In this document: piece by piece, positions 51,235 through 59,870 of the stretch
Position numbering within the stretch: position 1 is the first letter of the stretch
How the letters are laid out: each line of letters opens with the position of its first letter
DNA from: CAWCDJ01 sp963778675
GTDB taxonomy: Bacteria > Acidobacteriota > Terriglobia > Bryobacterales > Bryobacteraceae
Assembly (NCBI GenBank): GCA_963778675.1
Contig: CAVZVI010000009.1
Span: 124,001-188,000 of the forward strand
Direction of reading: 5' to 3'
Length of the DNA stretch: 64,000 bases
Position numbers and translations under genes: made by a program
The notes under the pieces: model-generated
What the model was told of the DNA's origin: nothing
Databases searched by the model: none
The model's input: only the letters and a program-made list of their open reading frames with translations

Positions 51235-51843
51235 TTATTTCTCCTGCCGCCGGGCTTTCACGAACTCCAGTTCGGTTTGCTTGGGAATCCCCGGCTCGAA
51301 GCAGCGCCGGCAGCGGGCTTCGTACATGTCGGCGGCGCCCACGACGATCAGGTCGTCCGATCCGCGCAGCCTCTGCGTGTGCTTGGCCGGATTCCCGCAG
51401 CGCACGCAGATCGCGAGCGTCTTGGTGATCGATTCGGCGTGCGCCAGCAGGTCGGGGATGGGGGTGAACGGACGGCCCAGGTAGTCGGTGTCCAGGCCCG
51501 CGATGATCACTTGTTTGCCGCTGTCGGCCAGCCGCTGCGCCACCTCGACGAGCTGCGGTCCCATGAAGTTCGCTTCGTCGATCCCGACCACTTCCGAGCG
51601 CCAGTCGATGCGCTCGGTGATCTCGCCGGCATGGGCGACCACCTGGGAGAGCATACGGAGGTCGCCGTGGGAGACGATCTCATCGGCCGAGTAACGGTCG
51701 TCGATCACGGGTTTGAACACCTCCACCCGCTTGCGTGCGATCATGGCCCTGCGCAGGCGCCTGATCAGCTCTTCGCTCTTCCCCGAAAACATGGGGCCGC
51801 AGATCACCTCGATCCATCCGACGTTGCCCGTGATGATATCCAT
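51235..51843 (-). CDS. tdk: Thymidine kinase
   Basis: 202 aa, type II thymidine kinase for deoxythymidine salvage. P-loop ICGPMFSGKSEELIRRLRRA, the Walker-B-like VVGIDEANFM and the lasso-region zinc site with CVRCGNPAKHTQRL and ARCRRCFEPGIPKQ are all present. The ATG at 51843 gives the typical short N-terminus (MDIITGNVGWIEVI). It is convergent with the GH79-like gene (15 bases between stops) and divergent from the TIM-barrel gene. Confidence 0.93.
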   Translation of the reverse strand: MDIITGNVGWIEVICGPMFSGKSEELIRRLRRAMIARKRVEVFKPVIDDRYSADEIVSHGDLRMLSQVVAHAGEITERIDWRSEVVGIDEANFMGPQLVEVAQRLADSGKQVIIAGLDTDYLGRPFTPIPDLLAHAESITKTLAICVRCGNPAKHTQRLRGSDDLIVVGAADMYEARCRRCFEPGIPKQTELEFVKARRQEK

Positions 51844-51918
51844 GAACCGTTCAGGATGGCATACTGGCGGCCCGGGAATCCAGCGGCAGCCCGCGATAGA
51901 ATGGCGGCGGGAGGGGAC

Positions 51919-52758
51919 ATGATATCGAGGCGTGCGTTTGTACGGACCGCCGTGGCTGGAACCGGCGGAGCGCTGCTGGCGGCGAAACCGCCGGGTCTCA
52001 AGATCGGGGTGATGGACACCGTCTTTCATATGGCCGGCAAGCCCGAGGCGGTCGGGCTGGCGAAGAAACTCGGGCTCATGGGGGTGCAGGTGACGCTCGG
52101 ACGGTCCACGGACGGCGAGACCCTGCCCTTGGAGGACAGCTCGGCGCAGGCGGCCTGGCGCGCGGCTTCCCGGGAGCACGGCGTGCCGCTCGACTCCACG
52201 TACCTCGACATGCTTCACGTCGACTGCCTCAAGGACAATCCGAAGGCGCCGATGTGGGTCCGGAAGGGAATCGATATCACCAGGCGGCTGAACGCTCCGG
52301 TCCTCATGCTGGTCTTCTTCGGGAAATGCCAGGTGCTACAGCGGCCCGAACTCGACCGCACGATCGGCGTGCTAAAGGAGCTCGCACCGGAGGCCGAGCG
52401 CGCCGGCGTGATTCTCGGATTTGAAAACACCAGTTCGGGGGCGGACAACCGCTACGCGCTTGACCAGGTGAAGTCGAAGGCCTTCAAGGTCTGGTATGAC
52501 GTCGGCAATTCGACATACAACGGCTACGACGTGCCGGCAGAGATCCGCGCGCTCGGCCGCGACCGCATCTGCATGTTTCACATCAAGGATAAAGGCTACC
52601 TCGGTGAAGGCAAGGTGAATGTTCCGGAGGTCCTCCAGGCGATCGGCGACATCGGTTTCGAAGGTTTCGCCAACCTGGAAACTACGTCGCCCTCGGGCGA
52701 CGTCGAAGCCGACACGCGCCGCAACCTGGAGTACCTGCGCAAACTGATGAACGGTTGA
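51919..52758 (+). CDS. Tat-exported sugar phosphate isomerase/epimerase-like TIM-barrel protein
   Basis: 279 aa. MISRRAFVRTAVAGTGGALL is a twin-arginine signal; the barrel begins GLKIGVMDTVFHMAGKPEAV. Metal-site residues appear in GVILGFENTSSGADN (Glu), KVWYDVGNSTYNGYDV (Asp), ICMFHIKDKGYLGE (His) and FANLETTSPSGDVEAD (Glu). GAGGGGAC precedes the ATG by a few bases. Third protein of this class in the window; sugar or inositol isomerisation in the periplasm is likely, substrate unknown. Confidence 0.87.
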   Translation: MISRRAFVRTAVAGTGGALLAAKPPGLKIGVMDTVFHMAGKPEAVGLAKKLGLMGVQVTLGRSTDGETLPLEDSSAQAAWRAASREHGVPLDSTYLDMLHVDCLKDNPKAPMWVRKGIDITRRLNAPVLMLVFFGKCQVLQRPELDRTIGVLKELAPEAERAGVILGFENTSSGADNRYALDQVKSKAFKVWYDVGNSTYNGYDVPAEIRALGRDRICMFHIKDKGYLGEGKVNVPEVLQAIGDIGFEGFANLETTSPSGDVEADTRRNLEYLRKLMNG

Positions 52759-52830
52759 TCGGCGTTCGGGGCTCGATCGCTGGATGCTGCCCAAGCGCAG
52801 GCCCGTTAAGAGGAACGGCGCCACAGCCTC

Positions 52831-53499
52831 CTAATGTTTGCCTTTGTAATCGACAAACAGATCCGGGAACTCTCGCTTGAGGGCGTTAATCTTGGGGCGG
52901 TCGCACACTTCGATGTAAGGGTTGTCGGGATTTTTCAGCGCGTAGTCCTGATGATACTCTTCCGCCCGGTAAAACGCTTTGAGCGGCGTGAGTTCGGTGA
53001 CAATGGGCCTGGGAAATACTTTTGCTGCGTCGAGCTGCGCGATGTAAGCGGCAGCGATGCGCCTTTGTGTCTCGTCCGTATAAAAGATGGCAGACCGGTA
53101 GGACGTGCCCACATCAGGGCCCTGCCGGTTGAGCTGTGTCGGATCGTGCGCTACCGAGAAATAGACGCGAAGGAGCTGACCGTAGGTAATCCGCGAAGGG
53201 TCGTAAACCACCTCAACGGATTCGGCGTGGCCCGTCGTTTCAGTGATCACCTGATCGTAAGTCGCCGAAGACTTGGAACCTCCTGAGTATCCGGCCGCAG
53301 TCGCGATGACACCCTTGACGCGTTCGAACACCGCCTGAACGCCCCAGAAACAGCCTCCCGCGAAGACCGCGGTCTGTTTGCCGGCCGTTCCGGCGAGCGG
53401 GACGTCAACGGCCGGTGGCGGAATAGGCCCCCTCGCGGCCCCGCAGGCAACCACGCCCAAGAGCGGCAGCAGAACGGAAACAGGAAACCAGCGGCACAT
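52831..53499 (-). CDS. msrA: Peptide methionine sulfoxide reductase A, predicted lipoprotein
   Basis: 222 aa from the ATG at 53499. An N-terminal lipoprotein signal (VSVLLPLLGVVACGAA with a Cys after VVA) places it in the envelope. The catalytic motif is VFAGGCFWGVQAVFERVKGV, then TGHAESVEVVYDPSRITYGQ and FYRAEEYHQDYALKNPDNPY. It reduces Met-S-sulfoxide in exported proteins. GAGGGG precedes this start, which is preferred to 53535. It is divergent from the 59-aa gene at 53625. Confidence 0.92.
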   Translation of the reverse strand: MCRWFPVSVLLPLLGVVACGAARGPIPPPAVDVPLAGTAGKQTAVFAGGCFWGVQAVFERVKGVIATAAGYSGGSKSSATYDQVITETTGHAESVEVVYDPSRITYGQLLRVYFSVAHDPTQLNRQGPDVGTSYRSAIFYTDETQRRIAAAYIAQLDAAKVFPRPIVTELTPLKAFYRAEEYHQDYALKNPDNPYIEVCDRPKINALKREFPDLFVDYKGKH

Positions 53500-53624
53500 T
53501 CGGCACCCCTCTTCCAGCATACGCCGAACGTGCAATCGTCAAAACGGGTGCGCGATCTTGCGCTCCGGAGCCGGTTGACTTCGGCTCGGTTTCGCCCCAT
53601 ACTCAAACCGGACTGGAGGCAGCC

Positions 53625-53804
53625 ATGGCACCAGCACGGCAGCCCGACGACACGACCCCTATGCCCGCCCGAAAGCTCTCGGGTATCGGCGCCACCGAGG
53701 ACCAAGTGGATATGCGGGGCACCGTCCCGCAGCGCACCGATCGCTTCGGAACCAAAATCGAAGACCTGGCCGGAACCGGGGACGGCGACTCCCCCGGCGG
53801 CTAA
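53625..53804 (+). CDS. Small disordered hypothetical protein (59 aa)
   Basis: The ATG at 53625 is preceded by TGGAGG six bases upstream, and a clean frame runs to TAA at 53802-53804. The protein (starting MAPARQPDDTTPMPARKLSG, then IGATEDQVDMRGTVPQRTDR, ending GTGDGDSPGG) is hydrophilic and likely disordered, with no signal or membrane segment. GC-rich third positions fit coding. Its stop abuts the stop of the convergent serine hydrolase-NamZ gene. Function unknown. Confidence 0.6.
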   Translation: MAPARQPDDTTPMPARKLSGIGATEDQVDMRGTVPQRTDRFGTKIEDLAGTGDGDSPGG

Positions 53805-56132
53805 TTACCGGTAGATCAGGTACCGGTCGCGAACTTTCAGGAAAGCCTCCAGCGGATCCTCGAAGCTCTGCATGATCTGGCGCGGGTCTTCGCCTGCCTT
53901 CAGGCGTTGGATCACGTCGTCGCTGCCGATGAGCCGTTTGCTTGCCGCGAAGTCGATCTTCCCGGGGTACAGCTTCTCGAGCGCCGCCGCCACTTCCAGG
54001 CCCAGCCGGGTGGAATCCAGCAGTTCGCGATTGGTAATCACGAAACGCACGCCCTCGATGCGGACTCCTTTGAAGTTCGATTCGCTGGGCGTGAAACTCG
54101 TGGGGTAGACGCGGACTCCCGGAATCAGCCGCTTGTCGAGGTATGCGGCAAGTTCGCGCCCGCCGATGAAATCCGCGCCGATCTGCTCGAACGGCGCGTC
54201 GGTTCCGCGGCCCATGGAGAGATTCCTGGACGATTCCAGCAGGCACAGGCCCGGGTAAAGCGTCCCCGCCGCCAGGCTGCGCATGTTCGGGGACGGGTTG
54301 ATCCACGGCAGGTTCGTGGAATCGTACCAGTCGCCGCGCTGCCAGTCCTCCATCGGGATCACGGTGAGCGCGGCCCCGATGTGGCGCTCGCCGTTGAACA
54401 GTTTCGCCAGTTCGCCCATGGTCATCCCGTGCCTTACGGGCAGGCCCGCGAAGTAGCCGACGAACGATTCATTGGCCGCATCGAGCAGCGGCCCTTCCAC
54501 GTGAACCCCGGTGAGGGGGTTGGGCCGGTCGAGCACGTAGAACGGAATGCCGGCCTTGGCCGCGGCCTCCATCGCGTACGCCATGGTGGTTTCGTAGGTA
54601 TAGAAGCGCGCGCCGATATCCTGAATGTCGAACACCAGGGCGTCGATGCCGCGCAGCATCTCGGGCGTGGGGCGCTCGGTCGCCCCATAGAGGCTGTAGA
54701 TACGAAGATCGGTGGCGGGGTCTACGGCATCCTGGATTCCCGGCCGGTCTTCCTTGCCGGCGAAGCCGTGCTCGGGCGAGAACAGCGCGGCGATCTGCAC
54801 GCCGGCCTGCCGCATGACATCGACGTTGCGCCGGCCCTCGCGGTCGAGGCCCGTGTGGTTAGTGATAAGCCCGATGCGCTTGCCCTGGAAGGGCGCAAAC
54901 TTCTGATCTTCGAGCACGTCGAGTCCGGTCTTGGTCGCGCCGGTGCGCGCCACTTCGCGGCGTGCGCCCGGGCCGCTCAATGTCTCGTTATAGCCGGTGA
55001 GCGTGACGCCCTGGGTATGCATGCCGAGCGCGGCGGCGACGATGGTGGCCACTTCGCCGCGCAGCGGGGTGATGGCCGGCCGCCGGTGGGGATGCACGCT
55101 GTTTGCCATCAGGATGACGTACGTCTTGCTCAAGGGGTCGATCCAGATCGATGTGCCGGTAAACCCGGTGTGGCCGTAGGAACCGATCGGGAACAGGTCG
55201 CCGCGATTCCCGGAGAGCGGCGAGTCGATATCCCAGCCCAGGCCGCGCAGGATCGACTGGTTGGGCGGGCTCTGCGGCTCGGTGAACTTCTCGATGGTCA
55301 TCGGGCTGATGACCCGCACGCCGTCCAGTTCTCCGCCGTTCAGCATCATCTGGGCGAAGCGCGCCAGGTCGTCGGCGGTCGAAAACATTCCCGCGTGGCC
55401 GGCCACGCCTCCCATGTTGCGAGCGGTGGGGTCGTGCACCACGCCGCGCAGGGGCGGCACGTTCCTGCCCAACTGTTCGGTGGGCGCGATGCGCGGAACC
55501 AGCGATGCCGGCGGCAGGAACATCGTATCCTTCATGCCCAGGGGCTGGAATATGTTCTGGCGGGCGTAATCCGAGAGCATCTCGCCGCTCAGGCGGTGAA
55601 CGATCTCGCCCAGCAGGATGAAATTGATGTCGCTATAGACAAACCGCGCGCCCGGGGGTCCGGCGGGCGGATCGGTGTCGGCCAGTTCGATGCCGTGCCC
55701 GTATCCGGTCCACGGCGTATCGAGGGGTACATCCGGCTGCAAACCGGAGAAGTGCGTCATCAGGTTGCGGATGGTGATGTCGCTCTTGCCGCCCTGAAAT
55801 TCCGGAATGTACTCGGTCACTTTGTCGTTCAACCGGAACTTGCCCTCTTCAAACAGCTTCATCAGGGAGGGCGTGGTGGCGACGACCTTGGTGAGCGAGG
55901 CGCAATCGAAGATCGTATCGACCGTCATCGCCTCGGGCTTGGGAACGATCGCCCGGTCGCCGTAGGCCTTACGGTAGACAATCTTTCCGTCGTGGCCGAC
56001 AATCAGAACCGCGCCGGGCAGCCTTCCCTGTTCGATGGCGAGGTGGACGGCCGCATCCAGCGCGGGGCCGGCGGAAAAACTCTGCGCGCACACTGCGGAC
56101 ACAGTGAGGGCCGCGCACCAGAAAAACTTCAT
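53805..56132 (-). CDS. Secreted fusion of a beta-lactamase-fold serine hydrolase and a NamZ (DUF1343) exo-muramidase domain
   Basis: 775 aa. Signal peptide (KFFWCAALTVSAVCAQ). Residues about 30-380 form a class C beta-lactamase-like domain with SxxK in CASLTKV, YSD in FVYSDINFILLGEI and GHTGF (HTG) for the third motif. From about 410 (TGLDVLEDQKFAPFQGKRIG) the DUF1343/NamZ domain follows: GLITNHTGLDREGRRN, LFSPEHGFAGKEDRPGIQDA, LVFDIQDIGARFYTYETTMA, DRPNPLTGVHVEGPLLDAA. NamZ cleaves terminal MurNAc from peptidoglycan fragments. The pairing suggests combined removal of a peptide/ester and MurNAc in wall recycling (inference). Confidence 0.92.
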   Translation of the reverse strand: MKFFWCAALTVSAVCAQSFSAGPALDAAVHLAIEQGRLPGAVLIVGHDGKIVYRKAYGDRAIVPKPEAMTVDTIFDCASLTKVVATTPSLMKLFEEGKFRLNDKVTEYIPEFQGGKSDITIRNLMTHFSGLQPDVPLDTPWTGYGHGIELADTDPPAGPPGARFVYSDINFILLGEIVHRLSGEMLSDYARQNIFQPLGMKDTMFLPPASLVPRIAPTEQLGRNVPPLRGVVHDPTARNMGGVAGHAGMFSTADDLARFAQMMLNGGELDGVRVISPMTIEKFTEPQSPPNQSILRGLGWDIDSPLSGNRGDLFPIGSYGHTGFTGTSIWIDPLSKTYVILMANSVHPHRRPAITPLRGEVATIVAAALGMHTQGVTLTGYNETLSGPGARREVARTGATKTGLDVLEDQKFAPFQGKRIGLITNHTGLDREGRRNVDVMRQAGVQIAALFSPEHGFAGKEDRPGIQDAVDPATDLRIYSLYGATERPTPEMLRGIDALVFDIQDIGARFYTYETTMAYAMEAAAKAGIPFYVLDRPNPLTGVHVEGPLLDAANESFVGYFAGLPVRHGMTMGELAKLFNGERHIGAALTVIPMEDWQRGDWYDSTNLPWINPSPNMRSLAAGTLYPGLCLLESSRNLSMGRGTDAPFEQIGADFIGGRELAAYLDKRLIPGVRVYPTSFTPSESNFKGVRIEGVRFVITNRELLDSTRLGLEVAAALEKLYPGKIDFAASKRLIGSDDVIQRLKAGEDPRQIMQSFEDPLEAFLKVRDRYLIYR

Positions 56133-56170
56133 ATAGTTCTATGATAACCGCCTATTCGCCGCGGCCGTTG

Positions 56171-57409
56171 TCAGAGTTTTCGATGCCCCGAGAGTTGATC
56201 CACCTGGCGCAGGGCGGGGAACATCGCGGCCCACAGGGCAACGATCACGATCGTTCCCACGCCGCCGGCGACTACCGCCGGGACGGTGCCGAGCCACTGC
56301 GCCGTCACGCCCGATTCGAACTGGCCGACTTCATTCGACGCCCCGATGAAGACCATGTTGACGGCGCTCACGCGGCCGCGCATGGCGTCCGGCGTCCAGA
56401 GCTGCACGATGGTGTGGCGCACGATCACGCTCACCATATCGCTCGCGCCCACCAGCACCAGCGAGGCCAGGGCCACGGGCATGGTGTGCGACAGGCCGAA
56501 CACGATGGTGAACACTCCGAAGGCGGCTACACACCACAACATGGTTGCGCCGGCGTGCCTGCGCAGCGGCCGGTGCGCCACCGCGATGGCCATGATCACG
56601 GCTCCCGCGCCGGGCGCCGCGCGCAGCACGCCCAGGCCATATGCACCCACCTTCAGAATCTGGCTTGCGTACACCGGCAGCAGCGCCACCGCGCCGCCCA
56701 GCAGTACGGCGAACAGGTCCAGGCTGATCGCGCCGAGCATCAGCTTGTTGACCCAGATGAAGCGAAGTCCTTCGAGCACAGCGCCAAATGAAGCGGTTCC
56801 GCGGGGGCGCTCCGCTCCTTTGATCCGGACCATCGCGATCAGCGCCAGCGCCGTGAGATAGGCCACGGCCGCCAGAGCATACACGGGGATCGGACTCGCT
56901 GCCACCCCATAGAGGAAGCCGCCCGCCATCGGGCCGATCACCATGGCGAACTGAAATACCGACGAGCCCCACGCCACGGCGTTCGGAAAATGCTCCTCGG
57001 GGACCAGCAGCGGCAGCAGCGCCTGCGCCGCCGGCCCGTTGAACGCCCGCACCACACCGTTCCCAAGCAGCACCGCGTAAATGGGATAGACCGAGCGCAT
57101 GCCGTGCAGCGTGAATCCCAGAAGAAGCAGGGAGCAGAGCGCGAAACCCATGTAGCAGCCGACCAGGATGCGCCGGCGCGGCAGCCGGTCGGCCGTGTGG
57201 CCCGCCAGCAGGAAGAGGAAGATGCCGGGAAGGAACTGCGCCAGCCCCACCAGGCCCAGATCGAGCGGGCGGCCCGTGATCCCATACACCTGCCACGCCA
57301 CCGCCACAGCCTGCATTTCGGAGGACAGCGTGGCGACAAACCGCGCCGTCATGTAGAAGCGGAAGTTGGGATAGCGGAAGGCGATGCGGCCGGCCGCGGG
57401 CGAGGACAC
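56171..57409 (-). CDS. MFS transporter of the EntS-like group
   Basis: 412 aa, about twelve transmembrane helices, major facilitator superfamily. FRFYMTARFVATLSSEMQAV and GLVGLAQFLPGIFLFLLAGH (helices 1-2), ADRLPRRRILVGCYMGFALC with the conserved DRxxRR loop, and a late GRVSAVNMVFIGASNEVGQF (second-half loop motif) match the MFS_3/EntS exporters. Such proteins export small molecules or siderophores. It starts at 57409, and its end is 38 bases from the start of the serine hydrolase-NamZ gene on the same strand. Confidence 0.88.
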   Translation of the reverse strand: MSSPAAGRIAFRYPNFRFYMTARFVATLSSEMQAVAVAWQVYGITGRPLDLGLVGLAQFLPGIFLFLLAGHTADRLPRRRILVGCYMGFALCSLLLLGFTLHGMRSVYPIYAVLLGNGVVRAFNGPAAQALLPLLVPEEHFPNAVAWGSSVFQFAMVIGPMAGGFLYGVAASPIPVYALAAVAYLTALALIAMVRIKGAERPRGTASFGAVLEGLRFIWVNKLMLGAISLDLFAVLLGGAVALLPVYASQILKVGAYGLGVLRAAPGAGAVIMAIAVAHRPLRRHAGATMLWCVAAFGVFTIVFGLSHTMPVALASLVLVGASDMVSVIVRHTIVQLWTPDAMRGRVSAVNMVFIGASNEVGQFESGVTAQWLGTVPAVVAGGVGTIVIVALWAAMFPALRQVDQLSGHRKL

Positions 57410-57419
57410 AATCCCTATT

Positions 57420-57983
57420 CTACGCAGCGATGGCGGCGGCTTGTTGCAGGGCGCCTGCCAACTGGTCGAGTTGCGCGGCGTCCCCGGGGCGCACCAGGGC
57501 GCCCCGGGCGTCGAAAGCCTCTCCGGCCGACGCGATCGAGACGCTTACCGGCAGGACCTCGACACGCAGCATCTCGAGCAGTTCGCGCGTGTGCTTGAGG
57601 CCGCGGCGGCCGCCCCCCGGTCCCGGCGACGCGCTCAGGAGGGCGGCGCGCTTGCCGTGGAAGACGGCGCCGGGCCGCTCGCCCGGGTTGGCGCGCGATG
57701 CCCAGTCGATGGCATTCTTCAGGAGGCCGCTGAACGAGCCGTTGTACTCGGGCGAGACGATCACGAAGACGTCGTGGGCCCGCAGCAGTTCTCGAAAAGC
57801 GCGCGCCGGGGCGGGCATTCCGGCTGCTTCGAGATCGCCGTCGTACATCGGCATGGGGTAATCGCGCAGATCGGCCAGGGTGACTTCCAGGCCCTTGCGC
57901 TCGAGCGTCGCCGCCGCGGCGCGCGCCAGCTTCCGGTTGAGAGAGTCTTTGCGAGTGCTGCCTGCAAATACCAGAATCTTCAT
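57420..57983 (-). CDS. NAD(P)H-dependent FMN reductase
   Basis: 187 aa, flavodoxin-like fold. MKILVFAGSTRKDSLNRKLA, then SPEYNGSFSGLLKNAIDWAS, and ALLSASPGPGGGRRGLKHTR match FMN reductases of the SsuE/YieF type, which may detoxify quinones or chromate. The ATG at 57983 is preferred over the TTG at 58001 because GAGGAAC lies just before it. Follows argD on the same strand by 60 bases and precedes the MFS gene by 10. Confidence 0.9.
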   Translation of the reverse strand: MKILVFAGSTRKDSLNRKLARAAAATLERKGLEVTLADLRDYPMPMYDGDLEAAGMPAPARAFRELLRAHDVFVIVSPEYNGSFSGLLKNAIDWASRANPGERPGAVFHGKRAALLSASPGPGGGRRGLKHTRELLEMLRVEVLPVSVSIASAGEAFDARGALVRPGDAAQLDQLAGALQQAAAIAA

Positions 57984-58043
57984 CTTGTTCCTCGACTTCA
58001 AGATATTTGATGCCGAGGATAACGCGGAAGATTCGGGGGCGCC

Positions 58044-59261
58044 TTACTTCAGCTTTCCCAGCAGCTTGCCGAGAATCTTCACCACCTGGTCCACTTCCTT
58101 TTCCGTCACGATGTAGGGCGGCAGGAAGCGCAGCACGGTATCGTGCGTGCAGTTGATGAGGAGTCCTTCGGCCATGGCGTCCAGCACGATCTGTTTGCCC
58201 GGCACGGCCAGTTCCGCGCCCAGCATCAGGCCGAAGCCGCGTACCTCTTTGATCACGGGGTGCTTCCGCGCCAGCTCGTTCAAACTCACGTGGAAGTAAC
58301 CGCCGACGCGCTCGATGGCGGGCAGCAGATCGTCCAGGATGTTCAGGAATTCGAGCGACACGCGGCAGGCCAGGGCGCCGCCGCCGAAGGTGGTTCCGTG
58401 CATCCCCGGCTTAATGGCTGCCGCGGCCTTCTCGTTGGCCACGATGAACCCGAGCGGCAACCCGCAGGCCACCGGCTTGGCGGCCACCACAACATCCGGC
58501 AGGATCACCGGCGTCGAACGCTGGTAGGCGAAATACGTCCCGGGACGGCCCACGCCGCACTGCGTTTCGTCGGCAATCAGCAAGGCGTTGTGCCGGTCGG
58601 CGAGCTCGCGGGCCTTCGCCACGTACTCGTGCGTGAGGGGATTGATCCCGCCTTCGCCCTGGATCATCTCGAGGATGATTCCGGCGGTGCGGCCGCTGAA
58701 GGCCGCTTCGAGCGCGGCGATGTCGTTGGCCGGAACGAACTGCACACCGGGGACGAGCGGCTCGAAATCGCGGCGGTACTTTTCCTGCCCGGTGACGGAC
58801 AGCGCGCCCATGGTGCGCCCGTGAAAGGAATTATCGAGAGAGATCAACTCGATCTTATCCGGATGCAGGCCGCGCCCGTGGGAGTGCGCCATCTTCAGCG
58901 CGCCCTCCACCGCTTCGGTCCCGGTGTTGGCGAAGAACACGCGCTTGAGGCCGCTCATTTCCACCAGGCGCTTGGCCAGCGGCGCCTGGTACTGGTGATA
59001 GTAGAGATTGGAGCTGTGGATCAGCAGCGCCGCCTGCTCACGAATCACTTTGACGATGCGCGGATGCGCGTGCCCCAGCGCGTTGACTCCGATCCCGCTG
59101 ATGAAATCGAGATAGCGGCGGCCCTCCACGTCATACAGGTAGCAGCCTTTGCCGCGCGCCAGAACGAGCGGATAACGGGCATAGTTCTGCAGGAGGTACT
59201 CTCGCTCCAGGTCCATCGTCGCCTGGGCGGACAGGTCCACAGGTGGAAGGGCTGTTGTCAT
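58044..59261 (-). CDS. argD: Class III aminotransferase, acetylornithine/ornithine type
   Basis: 405 aa, PLP fold type I subgroup III. LDFISGIGVNALGHAHPRIV, VFFANTGTEAVEGALKMAHS (PLP phosphate loop), FHGRTMGALSVTGQEKYRRD, EMIQGEGGINPLTHEY, LIADETQCGVGRPGTYFAYQ (pyridine Asp as DE), and VVVAAKPVACGLPLG with the PLP Lys are present. ArgD is the best named match, but paralogues using other omega-amines are possible; no other arg genes lie here. The start at 59261 is preferred over one at 59336, which overlaps the divergent gene. Confidence 0.85.
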   Translation of the reverse strand: MTTALPPVDLSAQATMDLEREYLLQNYARYPLVLARGKGCYLYDVEGRRYLDFISGIGVNALGHAHPRIVKVIREQAALLIHSSNLYYHQYQAPLAKRLVEMSGLKRVFFANTGTEAVEGALKMAHSHGRGLHPDKIELISLDNSFHGRTMGALSVTGQEKYRRDFEPLVPGVQFVPANDIAALEAAFSGRTAGIILEMIQGEGGINPLTHEYVAKARELADRHNALLIADETQCGVGRPGTYFAYQRSTPVILPDVVVAAKPVACGLPLGFIVANEKAAAAIKPGMHGTTFGGGALACRVSLEFLNILDDLLPAIERVGGYFHVSLNELARKHPVIKEVRGFGLMLGAELAVPGKQIVLDAMAEGLLINCTHDTVLRFLPPYIVTEKEVDQVVKILGKLLGKLK

Positions 59262-59327
59262 TTTCTCATCATAGCGCGTGCTGGAAAATGGACCCCGCGC
59301 CGCTTTACAATAGGCCAACCACCTACT

Positions 59328-59843
59328 ATGCCTCACGACGAACTGATTGCCAGGCTGGCACGGCAGATCGATGCGGCGAAGAAGACGGAGCAGTTCACCG
59401 TGAACGCCTCCGACACCAGTGCGCTACGGCGTCGCGGCGCGGGCGAGTTGCATGCGATTTGCACGGAGTTCGTCGCGAGTGTCAACGGCCGGCTTTCGCA
59501 GGCCTCGCTGGAACTTTCTCCGCCCGTCTACGCTCCGGAGATCTTCCGCGAATCGGGCGCCAACCTGTTCCAGATCGCCTGGCAGGGACGCGAGATGCAG
59601 ATCGCGTTCGAGGCGCCGCGCGAGCTGGTTTCCACCGAGAAATTCCTGATCCCTTACGTGCTCGAAGGCGAAATCCGCACGTATAACCAGCAAATGCTGA
59701 AACGCTTCGAGATTCGCACGCAACTGCTTTTCTACTGCGTGGAGGACGGGTCCGCGCGGTGGCGCTTCTCCGATTTACGGACCATGCGCACCGGTTTGAT
59801 CACGCGCGACGTGCTGGCTTCCCTGATGGAAAGGTTATTTTAA
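59328..59843 (+). CDS. Hypothetical protein
   Basis: 171 aa, soluble, no membrane segment or signal. It begins MPHDELIARLARQIDAAKKT and shows an alpha/beta pattern (GELHAICTEFVASVNGRLSQ, FLIPYVLEGEIRTYNQQMLK, IRTQLLFYCVEDGSARWRFS). I know no family for it. It is divergent from argD and 27 bases ahead of the M14 peptidase gene, so it may be co-transcribed with that gene. Confidence 0.62.
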   Translation: MPHDELIARLARQIDAAKKTEQFTVNASDTSALRRRGAGELHAICTEFVASVNGRLSQASLELSPPVYAPEIFRESGANLFQIAWQGREMQIAFEAPRELVSTEKFLIPYVLEGEIRTYNQQMLKRFEIRTQLLFYCVEDGSARWRFSDLRTMRTGLITRDVLASLMERLF

Positions 59844-59870
59844 GCACGAAATTGCGCTATATTCTCTGAA

